Below, piece by piece: positions 36,174-43,747 of a stretch of 62,630 nt of DNA (its first letter is position 1; each line of letters opens with the position of its first letter). The DNA comes from Novosphingobium sp. JCM 18896 (GTDB lineage Bacteria; Pseudomonadota; Alphaproteobacteria; Sphingomonadales; Sphingomonadaceae). The DNA lies in NCBI RefSeq assembly GCF_025938095.1, contig NZ_JAPCZF010000014.1, positions 1 to 62,630 of the forward strand, in the 5' to 3' direction. Position numbers and translations under genes: made by a program. The notes under the pieces are model-generated. The model made no database searches and was not told the DNA's origin. It worked only from the letters and a program-made list of their open reading frames with translations.

Positions 36174-37124
36174 TCAAGGCGCGGTTCCGAGGACCTTTCC
36201 GTCGATCGCATCGGCGCGGTAAATCGCGGCCGTGCCCCCTTTGTCATCGTTAGTCGTGATGAAGAGTTCACCGGTGTCGGGATGGATCGCAAGACTGGTG
36301 GTCCCGAGAAACCCTCCCTGCTCCCGTTCCGGGATCAATACCTGCGCGATCGGGACGCCTCGCCAATCGAAAACCAGCACCCGCCCTTCGGTATAAAGCG
36401 CGACATAGACATTGCCATCCGGATCCGTGCGCAGCGAGTCCACCTTCGCACCTATGAACCTGTACGCGATCGTCAGTCCATAGTCGGCGATTGTCGTTGG
36501 CCCGGCGAGTTCGATCCGGTGCAGCAACCCTCTGCCGGTCTCGGTGGCCCACAGGATCTTCTCATCCGGGCTGAGACCGATCCCGTTGGGCAGAGACAGG
36601 TTCGGAAGGATCGATGTAATCGTCTTCAAGTCCGGGGCGACATAGTAAACCCCGCCCGTGGGGTTGGCATTGTTGCCCTGCATATCGGTGAAGTAGAAGC
36701 CACCGTTCTTGTCGTAGACAAGGTCATCGGGAACGTGGCCGAGATGCGGATCGACGATGATCTGCTTGTCCGAGCCGTCCGGCTTGATCGCGAACACCGT
36801 CCCGCCGCTGTGAATGGATGTGAAACCGGCGACAACAATACGGCCATCCCCGTCGAAATCGAGGCCCGCAGCTCCGGCGGTGTTCTCGGTCAGAACGGCG
36901 GTCAATTTACGGTCTGGAGAAAGCCGCAAGACACGGCCGGTCATGCAATCGACGAAAATCAGGTCGCCCTGCTTATCAAACCTCGGCCCTTCGAGAATAA
37001 CCCGATCTTTGATCCCTCCGAGGGGTGGCAAATCCTTCGTGATCGTGAACCATGTTTCGGCGACGATCGTTGGCAGGCTTTTCTCCCATATCGGTATGTT
37101 AGGCCCGCGACCTGTACTCATCAT
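36174..37124 (-). CDS. SMP-30/gluconolactonase-like beta-propeller lactonase
   Basis: 316-residue six-bladed beta-propeller of the SMP-30/LRE group. Blade-type repeats include EGPRFDKQGDLIFVDCMTGR, AGLDFDGDGRIVVAG, VPDDLVYDKNGGFYFTD and LPNGIGLSPDEKILWATE. The Glu, Asn and Asp of the metal site appear in EGPR, LPNG and VDSLR-type positions. Family members hydrolyse sugar or other lactones with a divalent ion. There is no signal peptide. Its upstream region is homologous to the hxlR promoter module, so it is probably in the same regulon. Confidence 0.88.
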   Translation of the reverse strand: MMSTGRGPNIPIWEKSLPTIVAETWFTITKDLPPLGGIKDRVILEGPRFDKQGDLIFVDCMTGRVLRLSPDRKLTAVLTENTAGAAGLDFDGDGRIVVAGFTSIHSGGTVFAIKPDGSDKQIIVDPHLGHVPDDLVYDKNGGFYFTDMQGNNANPTGGVYYVAPDLKTITSILPNLSLPNGIGLSPDEKILWATETGRGLLHRIELAGPTTIADYGLTIAYRFIGAKVDSLRTDPDGNVYVALYTEGRVLVFDWRGVPIAQVLIPEREQGGFLGTTSLAIHPDTGELFITTNDDKGGTAAIYRADAIDGKVLGTAP

Positions 37125-37158
37125 TACCCTATCTCCGCTGGTTGCTTAGCTGGCCTCC

Positions 37159-37228
37159 AAATTAGCGGTTGCTATACGACTCAGCAAGAACCCACCTTTT
37201 AGTTATATACCCACCAAAAGGTAAGTCA
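37159..37228. promoter_or_regulatory. Promoter/operator of the SMP-30-like gene (module copy 2)
   Basis: Reads AATTAGCGGTTGCTATACGA then CACCAAAAGGTAAGTCAT, matching the block upstream of hxlR with substitutions. The palindrome is imperfect here. No second hxlR gene follows. Confidence 0.6.
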
Positions 37229-37455
37229 TAGGGAAGACTGCTCTTCGGAAATTTCCACCAAAGCTTTCCCGGACGGCGGCGACGAGGGTGAGTATCCGCT
37301 TCCAAACGTCCATCGGCAGCTTCTATTGGGAGCAGACGTTTGCAGTGGCTGATCTGAGCAACCGGCCCTGGTCGGCACAAGCCCCGAGGCCATTCGTTCG
37401 TGACCTCGCCCGCAAACGTTCTTCATGTGGCCAATGTGGCCATAGGAGAACGACC

Positions 37456-38088
37456 ATGGAGATGCCTGAAACCGAACTCACCGCCACCAAGCGCCCGGTC
37501 TGGAATGGTGGAAGGACCGTTGGTGCAAAGCGGGCTCTGAAACCAAAGCAGATCTGGGAAATCCGGTTTTACCTCAATCAGCGCCGCCGCCTGCGGGATC
37601 GGGCGCTGTTCGATCTGGCCATCGATAGCAAGCTTCGGGGTTGCGATCTTGTGCAGATGAAGATCGGCGACATTGTCAGCGGCGGACAGATCCGGACCCG
37701 GGCAATCGTGATGCAGCAGAAAACGGGACGGCCCGTTCAGTTCGAGTTGCTGCCGGACGCTCGGGCGAGCCTGCTGGCTTGGCTGGATCGGCGCGGCGGC
37801 ACGGTGGACGATTATGTCTTTCCCAGTAGGGTTGATCATAAGGGGCATCTCAGCACCCGCCAGTACTCGCGGCTTGTCGACGAGTGGGTAACAGGTGTCG
37901 GCCTGCTGCGAAGCGAGTATGGCACACATTCTCTGCGCAGAACGAAGGCGTCGATCATCTACCGAGCCACCGGCAACCTTCGCGCCGTTCAGATCCTGCT
38001 CGGCCATAGCAAGATCGAGAATACGGTCCGCTATCTCGGAATCGATGTGGAGGATGCTCTTGCCCTCGCCGAGAATACGGAAATCTAA
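37456..38088 (+). CDS. Short tyrosine recombinase (phage-integrase family)
   Basis: 210-residue recombinase consisting of little more than the catalytic domain. Catalytic residues are visible: Arg in DSKLRGCDL, Lys in MQQKTGRP, HxxR in THSLRRTKAS, His in LLGHSKIENT and the nucleophile Tyr in TVRYLGID. Start at 37456 is preceded by AGGAG. The small size lacks most of the core-binding domain, as in several orphan integrases of sphingomonads. It may have mobilised part of this island; no attachment site was recognised. Confidence 0.88.
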   Translation: MEMPETELTATKRPVWNGGRTVGAKRALKPKQIWEIRFYLNQRRRLRDRALFDLAIDSKLRGCDLVQMKIGDIVSGGQIRTRAIVMQQKTGRPVQFELLPDARASLLAWLDRRGGTVDDYVFPSRVDHKGHLSTRQYSRLVDEWVTGVGLLRSEYGTHSLRRTKASIIYRATGNLRAVQILLGHSKIENTVRYLGIDVEDALALAENTEI

Positions 38089-38241
38089 GCCCGATGGCGC
38101 CCGTTTTCGGTGGAGAGCCGGACACGGGCGCTTGGGACAAAGCCGTCGTCCGTTTCCGCCGGCGGTTAAGGCAGCTTTCGCCGGGAGCAGCCATTGTTCA
38201 CGATTTCGAAACACCCCCTTGTAATGACCGAGACGTCGTAG

Positions 38242-38412
38242 AAACGCGTCTTCGACAGCCCCATCGACCTTTCGGTCTTCGCGACCAACGGCACCAACGA
38301 GGTCTATGAAGTATCGAACGGCGGCGGCTACATCTCGTCCGGAATAGGAGACAAGCTCTACGGCGCGCAGCGCATGTATGGTCTTCGCCTTCGTTACAAT
38401 TTCGGGCGTTAG
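38242..38412 (+). pseudogene. C-terminal fragment of a TonB-dependent receptor
   Basis: A frame of about 56 codons begins without a start signal and reads VFDSPIDLSVFATNGTNEVY to MYGLRLRYNFGR before the stop. This is the last beta-strands and the aromatic terminus of an outer-membrane receptor barrel. The rest of the gene is absent, with the recombinase gene immediately before it, so a deletion or integration event probably removed it. Confidence 0.7.
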
Positions 38413-38606
38413 GACAATTAAGGTCCGGGTCTAATCTCCGCAGGTGGCCCCGGACCGCCTCACCGTGCCGCCGTGCGCGGTTGCCTGCGACAACGGGCAC
38501 AAGAAGGCTTCTGAGCTCCATCAGGCGGCCCGTGCCGGGAGGGAGTAATTTTCGTCGAGCAACCATCACTCGTCGCACACGTTGAGCGAAGCGAAGGAGC
38601 TCGTTC

Positions 38607-38738
38607 ATGGCCAGTGCGCCCCCAGATCCCCATCCCGACTCTCCGCCGGCCGGGCCCGAGGAGACACCGGATCAGCTTCCGGAAAAGCCCGATTATGACG
38701 GCCGCGAAAGCGTAGAGGATTTGCCGGCAAGCGAATGA
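38607..38738 (+). CDS. Small Pro/acidic-rich protein
   Basis: 43-residue protein, start ATG behind AAGGAG at good spacing. The sequence is proline- and acid-rich (PPDPHPDSPPAGPEETPDQ) with no hydrophobic segment. Short Pro/Glu proteins of this style occur in sphingomonads without known function. Too short for confident assignment. Confidence 0.5.
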   Translation: MASAPPDPHPDSPPAGPEETPDQLPEKPDYDGRESVEDLPASE

Positions 38739-38848
38739 AGTGTCCGGCCACAGGGCCGTTACACTCGACTTTGACCGAAGGTTTATGCTCGATTGCCTGA
38801 AGGTAGATGCGACACGCGCCGGGTGGACCGACTGCCTGCTGATCCTAC

Positions 38849-39731
38849 CTACCACATAACGCCCTGGATCGGTTTCATAGGCTCAGGCGCTGAGCGCCCG
38901 AGCGCCTGCAGCAGATCGATCTCGATCGTGCGGCACATCGCGCTGAGCGGCACGTCGTGCACCGTGTTGGCAAACGGATTTGTCAAATCCTCGCCTATGC
39001 TCAGGGCCGCAAGGAATATCAGACCTATTAGCGTCGAGCCAAACGGAGTGGCGAGCCCAAGCGTCTCGATCAGCGCGATTGGCAGTAGCACGCAGAATAT
39101 TCGCACGAACAGGTTGGGGAAGAAGCGGAAGCCGTTGGGGAGCGGGGTGTTCTTGATCCGCTCCATGCCCCCTTCCGCGTTGGCGACGTCGGTGAGGATT
39201 TGCTCGACGAGCAGCTGTTGAACTTGTCCCATTCGGCCCGCAGCAAGAGCGGCTGCAAAAAGTCCCGAAATCTGTTCCAGCAACGCATTGGCTTGATTGC
39301 GGCGCTCTCCGACCTCCGCGGCAACTGTGTCACCAGCAATTCTCACGATCTCATCACGCGGCGCTTGCTCTCTGAGCTGACAGCGCATCGCGTGAGCAAA
39401 TGCGATCTGACGCAGCAGAACGCCCTCGCGCAATTTGGCGCTCGTCTCATCGCCGGAGTTAGTCAGACTCACAGTCACCCTGGCCAAGCTCCGCGACGCG
39501 TTGATCAGGGCTCCCCAAAGCGTCCGGGCTTCCCACCAGCGTGCGTATGCCGCATTGGTCCGGAAACCGAGAAACAGAGCGAGGGCCGTGCCAAAGAGCG
39601 CGAGCGGCAACGGCGGCTCATTAAACGAGGTCTGGAAATGGAAGGCCGTAACCGCCACGTCCCAGAACCGTCAACGGCTTCCAGACCTCGACGACGATCT
39701 GGCGCAATCGCGGCGAATTCCCAATGATCAC
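38849..39731 (-). pseudogene. Bestrophin-family anion channel, frameshifted near the N-terminus
   Basis: Bestrophin/UPF0187 family, pentameric chloride-type channels. The conserved block ALFLGFRTNAAYARWWEART and the C-terminal GLIFLAALSIGEDLTNPF are present. The start region lies in another frame: from a GTG at 39731 the frame reads IIGNSPRLRQIVVEVWKPL. It then slips near 39673, and WDVAVTAFHF continues in the main frame. The remaining 269-residue open frame begins with GTG at 39658 and lacks the first membrane helix. A deletion of 1 or 7 bases, or a sequence error, would explain it. Confidence 0.72.
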
Positions 39732-39838
39732 GGCAGCTCCTCTCGGTGACGCCGCAATATCGGGGCGGCGCCACCGGATGTGCAACCGCAAATGGTACCC
39801 ACGCCCTGCCCAAACAGTTCGGCAAGGCGTGGGGCCGA

Positions 39839-40267
39839 CTAGACCTGCATGCGCATGATCTCGCCATAAGCCGACAGCAGCTTGTTGCGGACTTGCAGGG
39901 TCGCCTCGAAGGAAACTGAGGCCTCCTGCTCCGCGAGAGCCACGGATGCGACGTCGGTGATTTCGCCGCGCTGATAACTTTCGGTCACGACGTCCTCGCG
40001 CACTTGGGTAGCGTTGACGCGGCCAAGCAGCGAAGAGAGCGTCGACACCAAACCCGCAGCAGGCACACCGGCGTCGGGTGCGACGACCGGCGGTGTCAGC
40101 GAGGTCGTGGATTGCAGCGCGGTCGCACTGGCCAGCGCACTTGCAAAAGCGCCCGGTTCGGGCTTCTGCAGGCCGCCTGGGACTGGGGGTTGCGTCAGTC
40201 CGCGTAGCGCTTCCGCGCGCTGAAGAACCACTTCGCGCGCGCCGGCGATGTTTCGAATATCGGTCAT
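39839..40267 (-). CDS. fliE: Orphan FliE flagellar hook-basal body protein
   Basis: 142-residue FliE. The C-terminal half is characteristic of the family (ITDVASVALAEQEASVSFEA, TLQVRNKLLSAYGEIMRMQV). FliE joins the MS ring and the rod of the flagellum. No other flagellar gene lies in the window, although fliE normally sits next to fliF. It may be a duplicate carried with the island. The N-terminal half is Pro/Ala-rich and variable. Start ATG at 40267. Confidence 0.9.
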   Translation of the reverse strand: MTDIRNIAGAREVVLQRAEALRGLTQPPVPGGLQKPEPGAFASALASATALQSTTSLTPPVVAPDAGVPAAGLVSTLSSLLGRVNATQVREDVVTESYQRGEITDVASVALAEQEASVSFEATLQVRNKLLSAYGEIMRMQV

Positions 40268-40512
40268 GAACTTTATCCGTTCGATAGATGGTGCGTGGGG
40301 ATCACGAGGGGTGATCCCGTCGCCTCGATGCGGAATGCGAGCGGCCCCTTCGCTGCTGTCACCAGAGAGGCAGTGCTGCTGCGTGTAAAAGTCGACGGCT
40401 ATGGCCAGCGGATGTTTTCGCCTGCTCTCTAGACGGCCTCTGGGGGCGCGAGGATTTCGTCCGCCTCGTATTCACGAGGCTGCAGAAGTCCCTTACTCGC
40501 TAGAAATAGAGG
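40268..40512. other. Intergenic stretch upstream of fliE
   Basis: No gene or clear hairpin seen. It presumably contains the fliE promoter. Confidence 0.4.
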
Positions 40513-40851
40513 TCAGGCGATTGGAGGCCGGAGTTCGGGCGCGCCGCGGCTGCGCGCCTGATCCGAGCGTGTCAGCGCTGCAAATGGTTGGGAGGTCAAT
40601 GCAAAGTGGAGGGGCTCAAAGCGGGCGCTGCCCGCCGGAAATGGGCCCGACGCGTGACACGATGGATGATGATGAGGAGCGTTACGGTCGGAATCTGACT
40701 TCGTATCATCGGCGTCGTCCGTGCCGTGAAGCTGGCCCGCGCAATCCAGGATCAGGTCTGGCGCCTGCTCGAAGGCGTGAACGGCCGGCTTGGCGACAAG
40801 CGCCGCAAACGCAAGACACAGACAGAGCAGGCCGGCTCTCAACATGCGCAT
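40513..40851 (-). CDS. Small exported His-rich protein related to the czc-leader protein
   Basis: 112-residue protein with signal peptide (MRMLRAGLLCLCLAFAALVA). The mature part is Asp/His-rich (DADDTKSDSDRNAPHHHPSC) and ends in ELRPPIA. The small protein ahead of czcC (54149-54508) ends in ALRPPIA and has the same layout, so these appear to be paralogs at both ends of the metal operon. A periplasmic metal-binding role is likely but inferred. Confidence 0.65.
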   Translation of the reverse strand: MRMLRAGLLCLCLAFAALVAKPAVHAFEQAPDLILDCAGQLHGTDDADDTKSDSDRNAPHHHPSCHASGPFPAGSARFEPLHFALTSQPFAALTRSDQARSRGAPELRPPIA

Positions 40852-40943
40852 AAATTACGCGAATCTGCCTCCAGTGTCACGAAGGTTCACAAGTCAGTCG
40901 GCGCGCACACTTACATCTTCACGGACGCTCGAAGCGCATTCGG

Positions 40944-41045
40944 CTAAAGCCCCGTGGCGATGATGCGAGCGTAGAACGCAGCGCCTGCTACAGCGGCGGC
41001 GAAAACCGCGATCGCCAGGATCGCGAGGGGCGGCAGACGTTTCAC
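40944..41045 (-). CDS. Possible small membrane peptide
   Basis: 33 codons from a GTG to TAG, encoding one hydrophobic helix (LPPLAILAIAVFAAAVAGAA) after a basic start. There is no clear ribosome binding site, and the frame stays open upstream, so the real start is uncertain. It lies downstream of the metal operon on the same strand. Confidence 0.25.
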   Translation of the reverse strand: MKRLPPLAILAIAVFAAAVAGAAFYARIIATGL

Positions 41046-41127
41046 GGCCGCGCCAATGCCGGAGGATGGCCACGAGCGGATCGGTATTTTGTCCGAGCCA
41101 CAGCGCGACGACGGCGTCCACTCCCCG

Positions 41128-41571
41128 TCACGCGAACATCACCGGCAGAAAAGAAACTAGAATCGCCAACATGACCACCCCTGCGAACAGCAAACGCTCG
41201 CGACGAGGATCCGATACGTTTTGGATTCGGCGAACAACTTGCCAGGATGGCCGGCAAGGGAATTTCCAAGAGCCACCAACGATGCGGTCGAGCTCCCGAT
41301 CACTTAGTTCGAAATATTCCCGCAGCTCCTGCACCGTCGATTTCGCGAGCCCGTCGACGCGAAAGATGGGATCGCGCCAGGCTATCTCAAGGGGAGTGTC
41401 TTCGATGCTCACATCGTCGAAACCTAGGCGCGAGTGAATCCATTTCGGCGGGAGCAGCTGAAAGATTTCGTCGGGTTCACGCGCCAGCAGCTCTGCCCAC
41501 CGGGCAAGTCGCTCATCGCGCGTGAGCAAGCGCGGCCTTTTGACGAGGTCGAGGGGAGGCCCGAAGGTCAT
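41128..41571 (-). CDS. Hypothetical protein with C-terminal membrane anchor
   Basis: 147 residues from the ATG at 41571, chosen because it follows GGGGGTCTG and clears the NRAMP gene end. The soluble part is charged, with Trp-rich turns (RLARWAELLAREPDEIF, WKFPCRPSWQVVRRI). The C-terminus is a single membrane helix (LLFAGVVMLAILVSFLPVMF). Not recognised as a family. It probably ends the metal operon; tail-anchored topology suggests a membrane accessory. Confidence 0.55.
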   Translation of the reverse strand: MTFGPPLDLVKRPRLLTRDERLARWAELLAREPDEIFQLLPPKWIHSRLGFDDVSIEDTPLEIAWRDPIFRVDGLAKSTVQELREYFELSDRELDRIVGGSWKFPCRPSWQVVRRIQNVSDPRRERLLFAGVVMLAILVSFLPVMFA

Positions 41572-41633
41572 CAGACCCCCGCTCGCACACCCGAAGCGCG
41601 CGAGGAGTGGCGAAATTCTCGCACCAAGCTTCG

Positions 41634-42953
41634 TCACAGAAAAGCCATTACGACTGTTGCAAAGACGCACAGGCCGAGCGTTACAGTCGCCATCCATCCC
41701 AGGACAAACAGGGTCCTGCCGATCGGCCAGTCACCCATGATGTCCTGGCGTCTCGCCATCAGCATCATCGCTGCCATGACGGGCACGGAAACAAACCCGT
41801 TGATGACCGCGCTCCAGAAAAGCGCCTGGATCGGGTTGATCGGCGTGAAGTTCATAGCCATCCCGACGAGCGTCGCCGCGACGATCGAACCATAGAAGGC
41901 TTTTGCCTCCAATGGCCTGCGATTGAGGCCGGTCGGCCAGCGGCGCGCTTCACCCACAGCGTAGGCGGCTGATCCCGCAAGCACCGGCACAGCCAGCAAA
42001 CCCGTACCAATGATGCCGAGAGCAAACAGGGCGAAGGCGAACGGTCCCGCGATGGGGCGTAGCGCCTCGGCGGCCTGTGCCGAGGATTCGATCGAGGTTG
42101 AGCCCGATTGCGAAAAGAAGGCCGCGCCCGCTGTGATCATGATCGCCATGGCAACGAGATTTGAGAGCGCCATTCCAATTAGCGTATCCGCACCAATACG
42201 CGCGATGGCAGCCTTGCCCTGATCTGGCGCTTCGGTGAGCGGTTTGCGCGTGGGCTTTTCGTCGATGTCCTCGACTTCCTGACTAGCCTGCCAGAAGAAC
42301 AGGTAGGGGCTGATCGTCGTCCCGAAGATCGCAACGACCATGGTCAGGTACGAGGCGGAAAAGTCGACCGACGGCAGAAGCAATCGAGTCCCGACTTCTC
42401 GCCATGGTACCTCGACGAAAAACAGCGTCGCGACGTAAGCGAGAAGCGCCAGCGCAAGCCATTTGAGGATCCCGACATAGCGCTTGTACTGCAGGAGAAG
42501 CTGCATCAGGACGCAAATCGCAGCAAATATGGCGACGTAAAGTGCATGCGGGCCCTTCACCAGCAGAGCGAAAGCATCTGCCATTGCGCCAAGATCCGCC
42601 CCGATGTTGATCGTGTTCGCCACGACCAACAGCCAGACGATCCCCTGAAGCATCGCATTCGGGTAGTGGCGCCTCAGATTGCCCGCAATGCCGCGCCCGG
42701 TCGTGCGCCCAATCCGTGCGCTGATCGTCTGCACCGCGACCATCAATGGATAGGTGAAGAGGAGCGACCAAAGCAGACTGCAACCGAAACTCGCTCCCGC
42801 CTGACTGTAGGTGGCGATGCCGCTAGGGTCATCGTCGGAGGCGCCCGTTACAAGCCCAGGCCCGAGGATCTTGAGCAAGCGCGGTTTGGTGGGTTCGACG
42901 ACCGCGCTCGGCGGTACGTCGCGCTCGCCTCCAACATCATCAAGAGCACTCAT
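41634..42953 (-). CDS. NRAMP-related divalent metal transporter with non-canonical metal-site motifs
   Basis: 439-residue membrane protein of the NRAMP superfamily with about 11 membrane helices. TM1 carries GASDDDPSGIATYSQAGAS where classical NRAMPs have DPGN. TM6 carries FGTTISPYLFFWQASQE where they have an MPH-type motif. The metal-coordinating Met is therefore absent, a feature also seen in NRAMP-related magnesium transporters, so Mn/Fe selectivity should not be assumed. The start overlaps the HAD phosphatase stop (ATGA), placing it in the metal operon. Confidence 0.85.
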   Translation of the reverse strand: MSALDDVGGERDVPPSAVVEPTKPRLLKILGPGLVTGASDDDPSGIATYSQAGASFGCSLLWSLLFTYPLMVAVQTISARIGRTTGRGIAGNLRRHYPNAMLQGIVWLLVVANTINIGADLGAMADAFALLVKGPHALYVAIFAAICVLMQLLLQYKRYVGILKWLALALLAYVATLFFVEVPWREVGTRLLLPSVDFSASYLTMVVAIFGTTISPYLFFWQASQEVEDIDEKPTRKPLTEAPDQGKAAIARIGADTLIGMALSNLVAMAIMITAGAAFFSQSGSTSIESSAQAAEALRPIAGPFAFALFALGIIGTGLLAVPVLAGSAAYAVGEARRWPTGLNRRPLEAKAFYGSIVAATLVGMAMNFTPINPIQALFWSAVINGFVSVPVMAAMMLMARRQDIMGDWPIGRTLFVLGWMATVTLGLCVFATVVMAFL

Positions 42954-43747
42954 GCATCCCCATCCGCAATTGCGGCATTTCCAATGCTGTCTGGTTGGTC
43001 CGGGGCAAGGCAGGCAGTGATGGCACCGACCACTGACTTGGTCTCGACCACGTCACGGACGCGAACCACGTCGAGGCCCAGTTCGGCCGCCGGATAGTCG
43101 TTTCCGCCCGGAAAGATCGCATCTCCAATGAACAGCATTTCGCCCAAAGAGATCCCGCTTATTTCGCTAAGGCGCTGTAAGCCGTAAGCCTTGTCGACGC
43201 CCCCCCGTGTGACGTCGATCGAGGTCGTGCCCCCGATGTTGACCGAGAAGCCTGCTAGCCGTGCGCGCAGCACACGCTGGAGAGCCTTGCGCTTGGTGTG
43301 GTCAGGATCCCAAGCCATCTTTTGTTCGAGCGAAGCCTTCTGGCCGAGACCCGAAAAGGTGATCTGACTTTCCCGGTCCTCGATGCGATCGCCCCAGATC
43401 GCTCCCTCCATGAGCCCGGTTTCGCGGAAAGCCTCGTCGAATGCCGTCAGTATCTTCGCCTGTTCTTCGTCAGAGAACACTTCGGCATAGATTCTGCGCC
43501 ATTCGTTTTCGACGAAGCGATAGAGCTTCGTGCCGGTGGTCGGCATCAGCCAGAGGCGCTCGCGCCGTGTTTCAGCGGGCAATCGCAAGGCTACCTGCTT
43601 GCCGAACTGCGGCCAGTCGCCCCCCGAAATCACTGCCACTTGTGCGACATTGAGCAGCGCCGCCAGGGCAGAAGCCATGTCAGCCCCGAGTGGCTGCTTG
43701 CTTTCAGCAAGGGTACCGTCGAGATCAAAGGCGATCAGCCGCTTCAC
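42950..43747 (-). CDS. HAD-IIB superfamily phosphatase (phosphomannomutase-like)
   Basis: 265-residue HAD hydrolase. Motif I is FDLDGTLAESK with the nucleophile Asp, motif II is VISGG, and motif IV is MLFIGDAIFPGGNDYPA. The cap and layout (DPDHTKRKALQRVL, STSIDV-like TTSIDVTRGGVDKAYGL) resemble the eukaryote-type phosphomannomutase/sucrose-phosphatase branch. Its stop and start overlap both neighbouring genes by 4 bases, so it is translated with the P-type ATPase and the NRAMP. Its link to metal handling is unexplained. Confidence 0.85.
   Translation of the reverse strand: MKRLIAFDLDGTLAESKQPLGADMASALAALLNVAQVAVISGGDWPQFGKQVALRLPAETRRERLWLMPTTGTKLYRFVENEWRRIYAEVFSDEEQAKILTAFDEAFRETGLMEGAIWGDRIEDRESQITFSGLGQKASLEQKMAWDPDHTKRKALQRVLRARLAGFSVNIGGTTSIDVTRGGVDKAYGLQRLSEISGISLGEMLFIGDAIFPGGNDYPAAELGLDVVRVRDVVETKSVVGAITACLAPDQPDSIGNAAIADGDA

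Noticed and set aside
37229..37455. Possible second hxlR gene after promoter module copy 2
   Set aside because: The sequence after AAAAGGTAAGT does not encode an HxlR-like protein in any frame.
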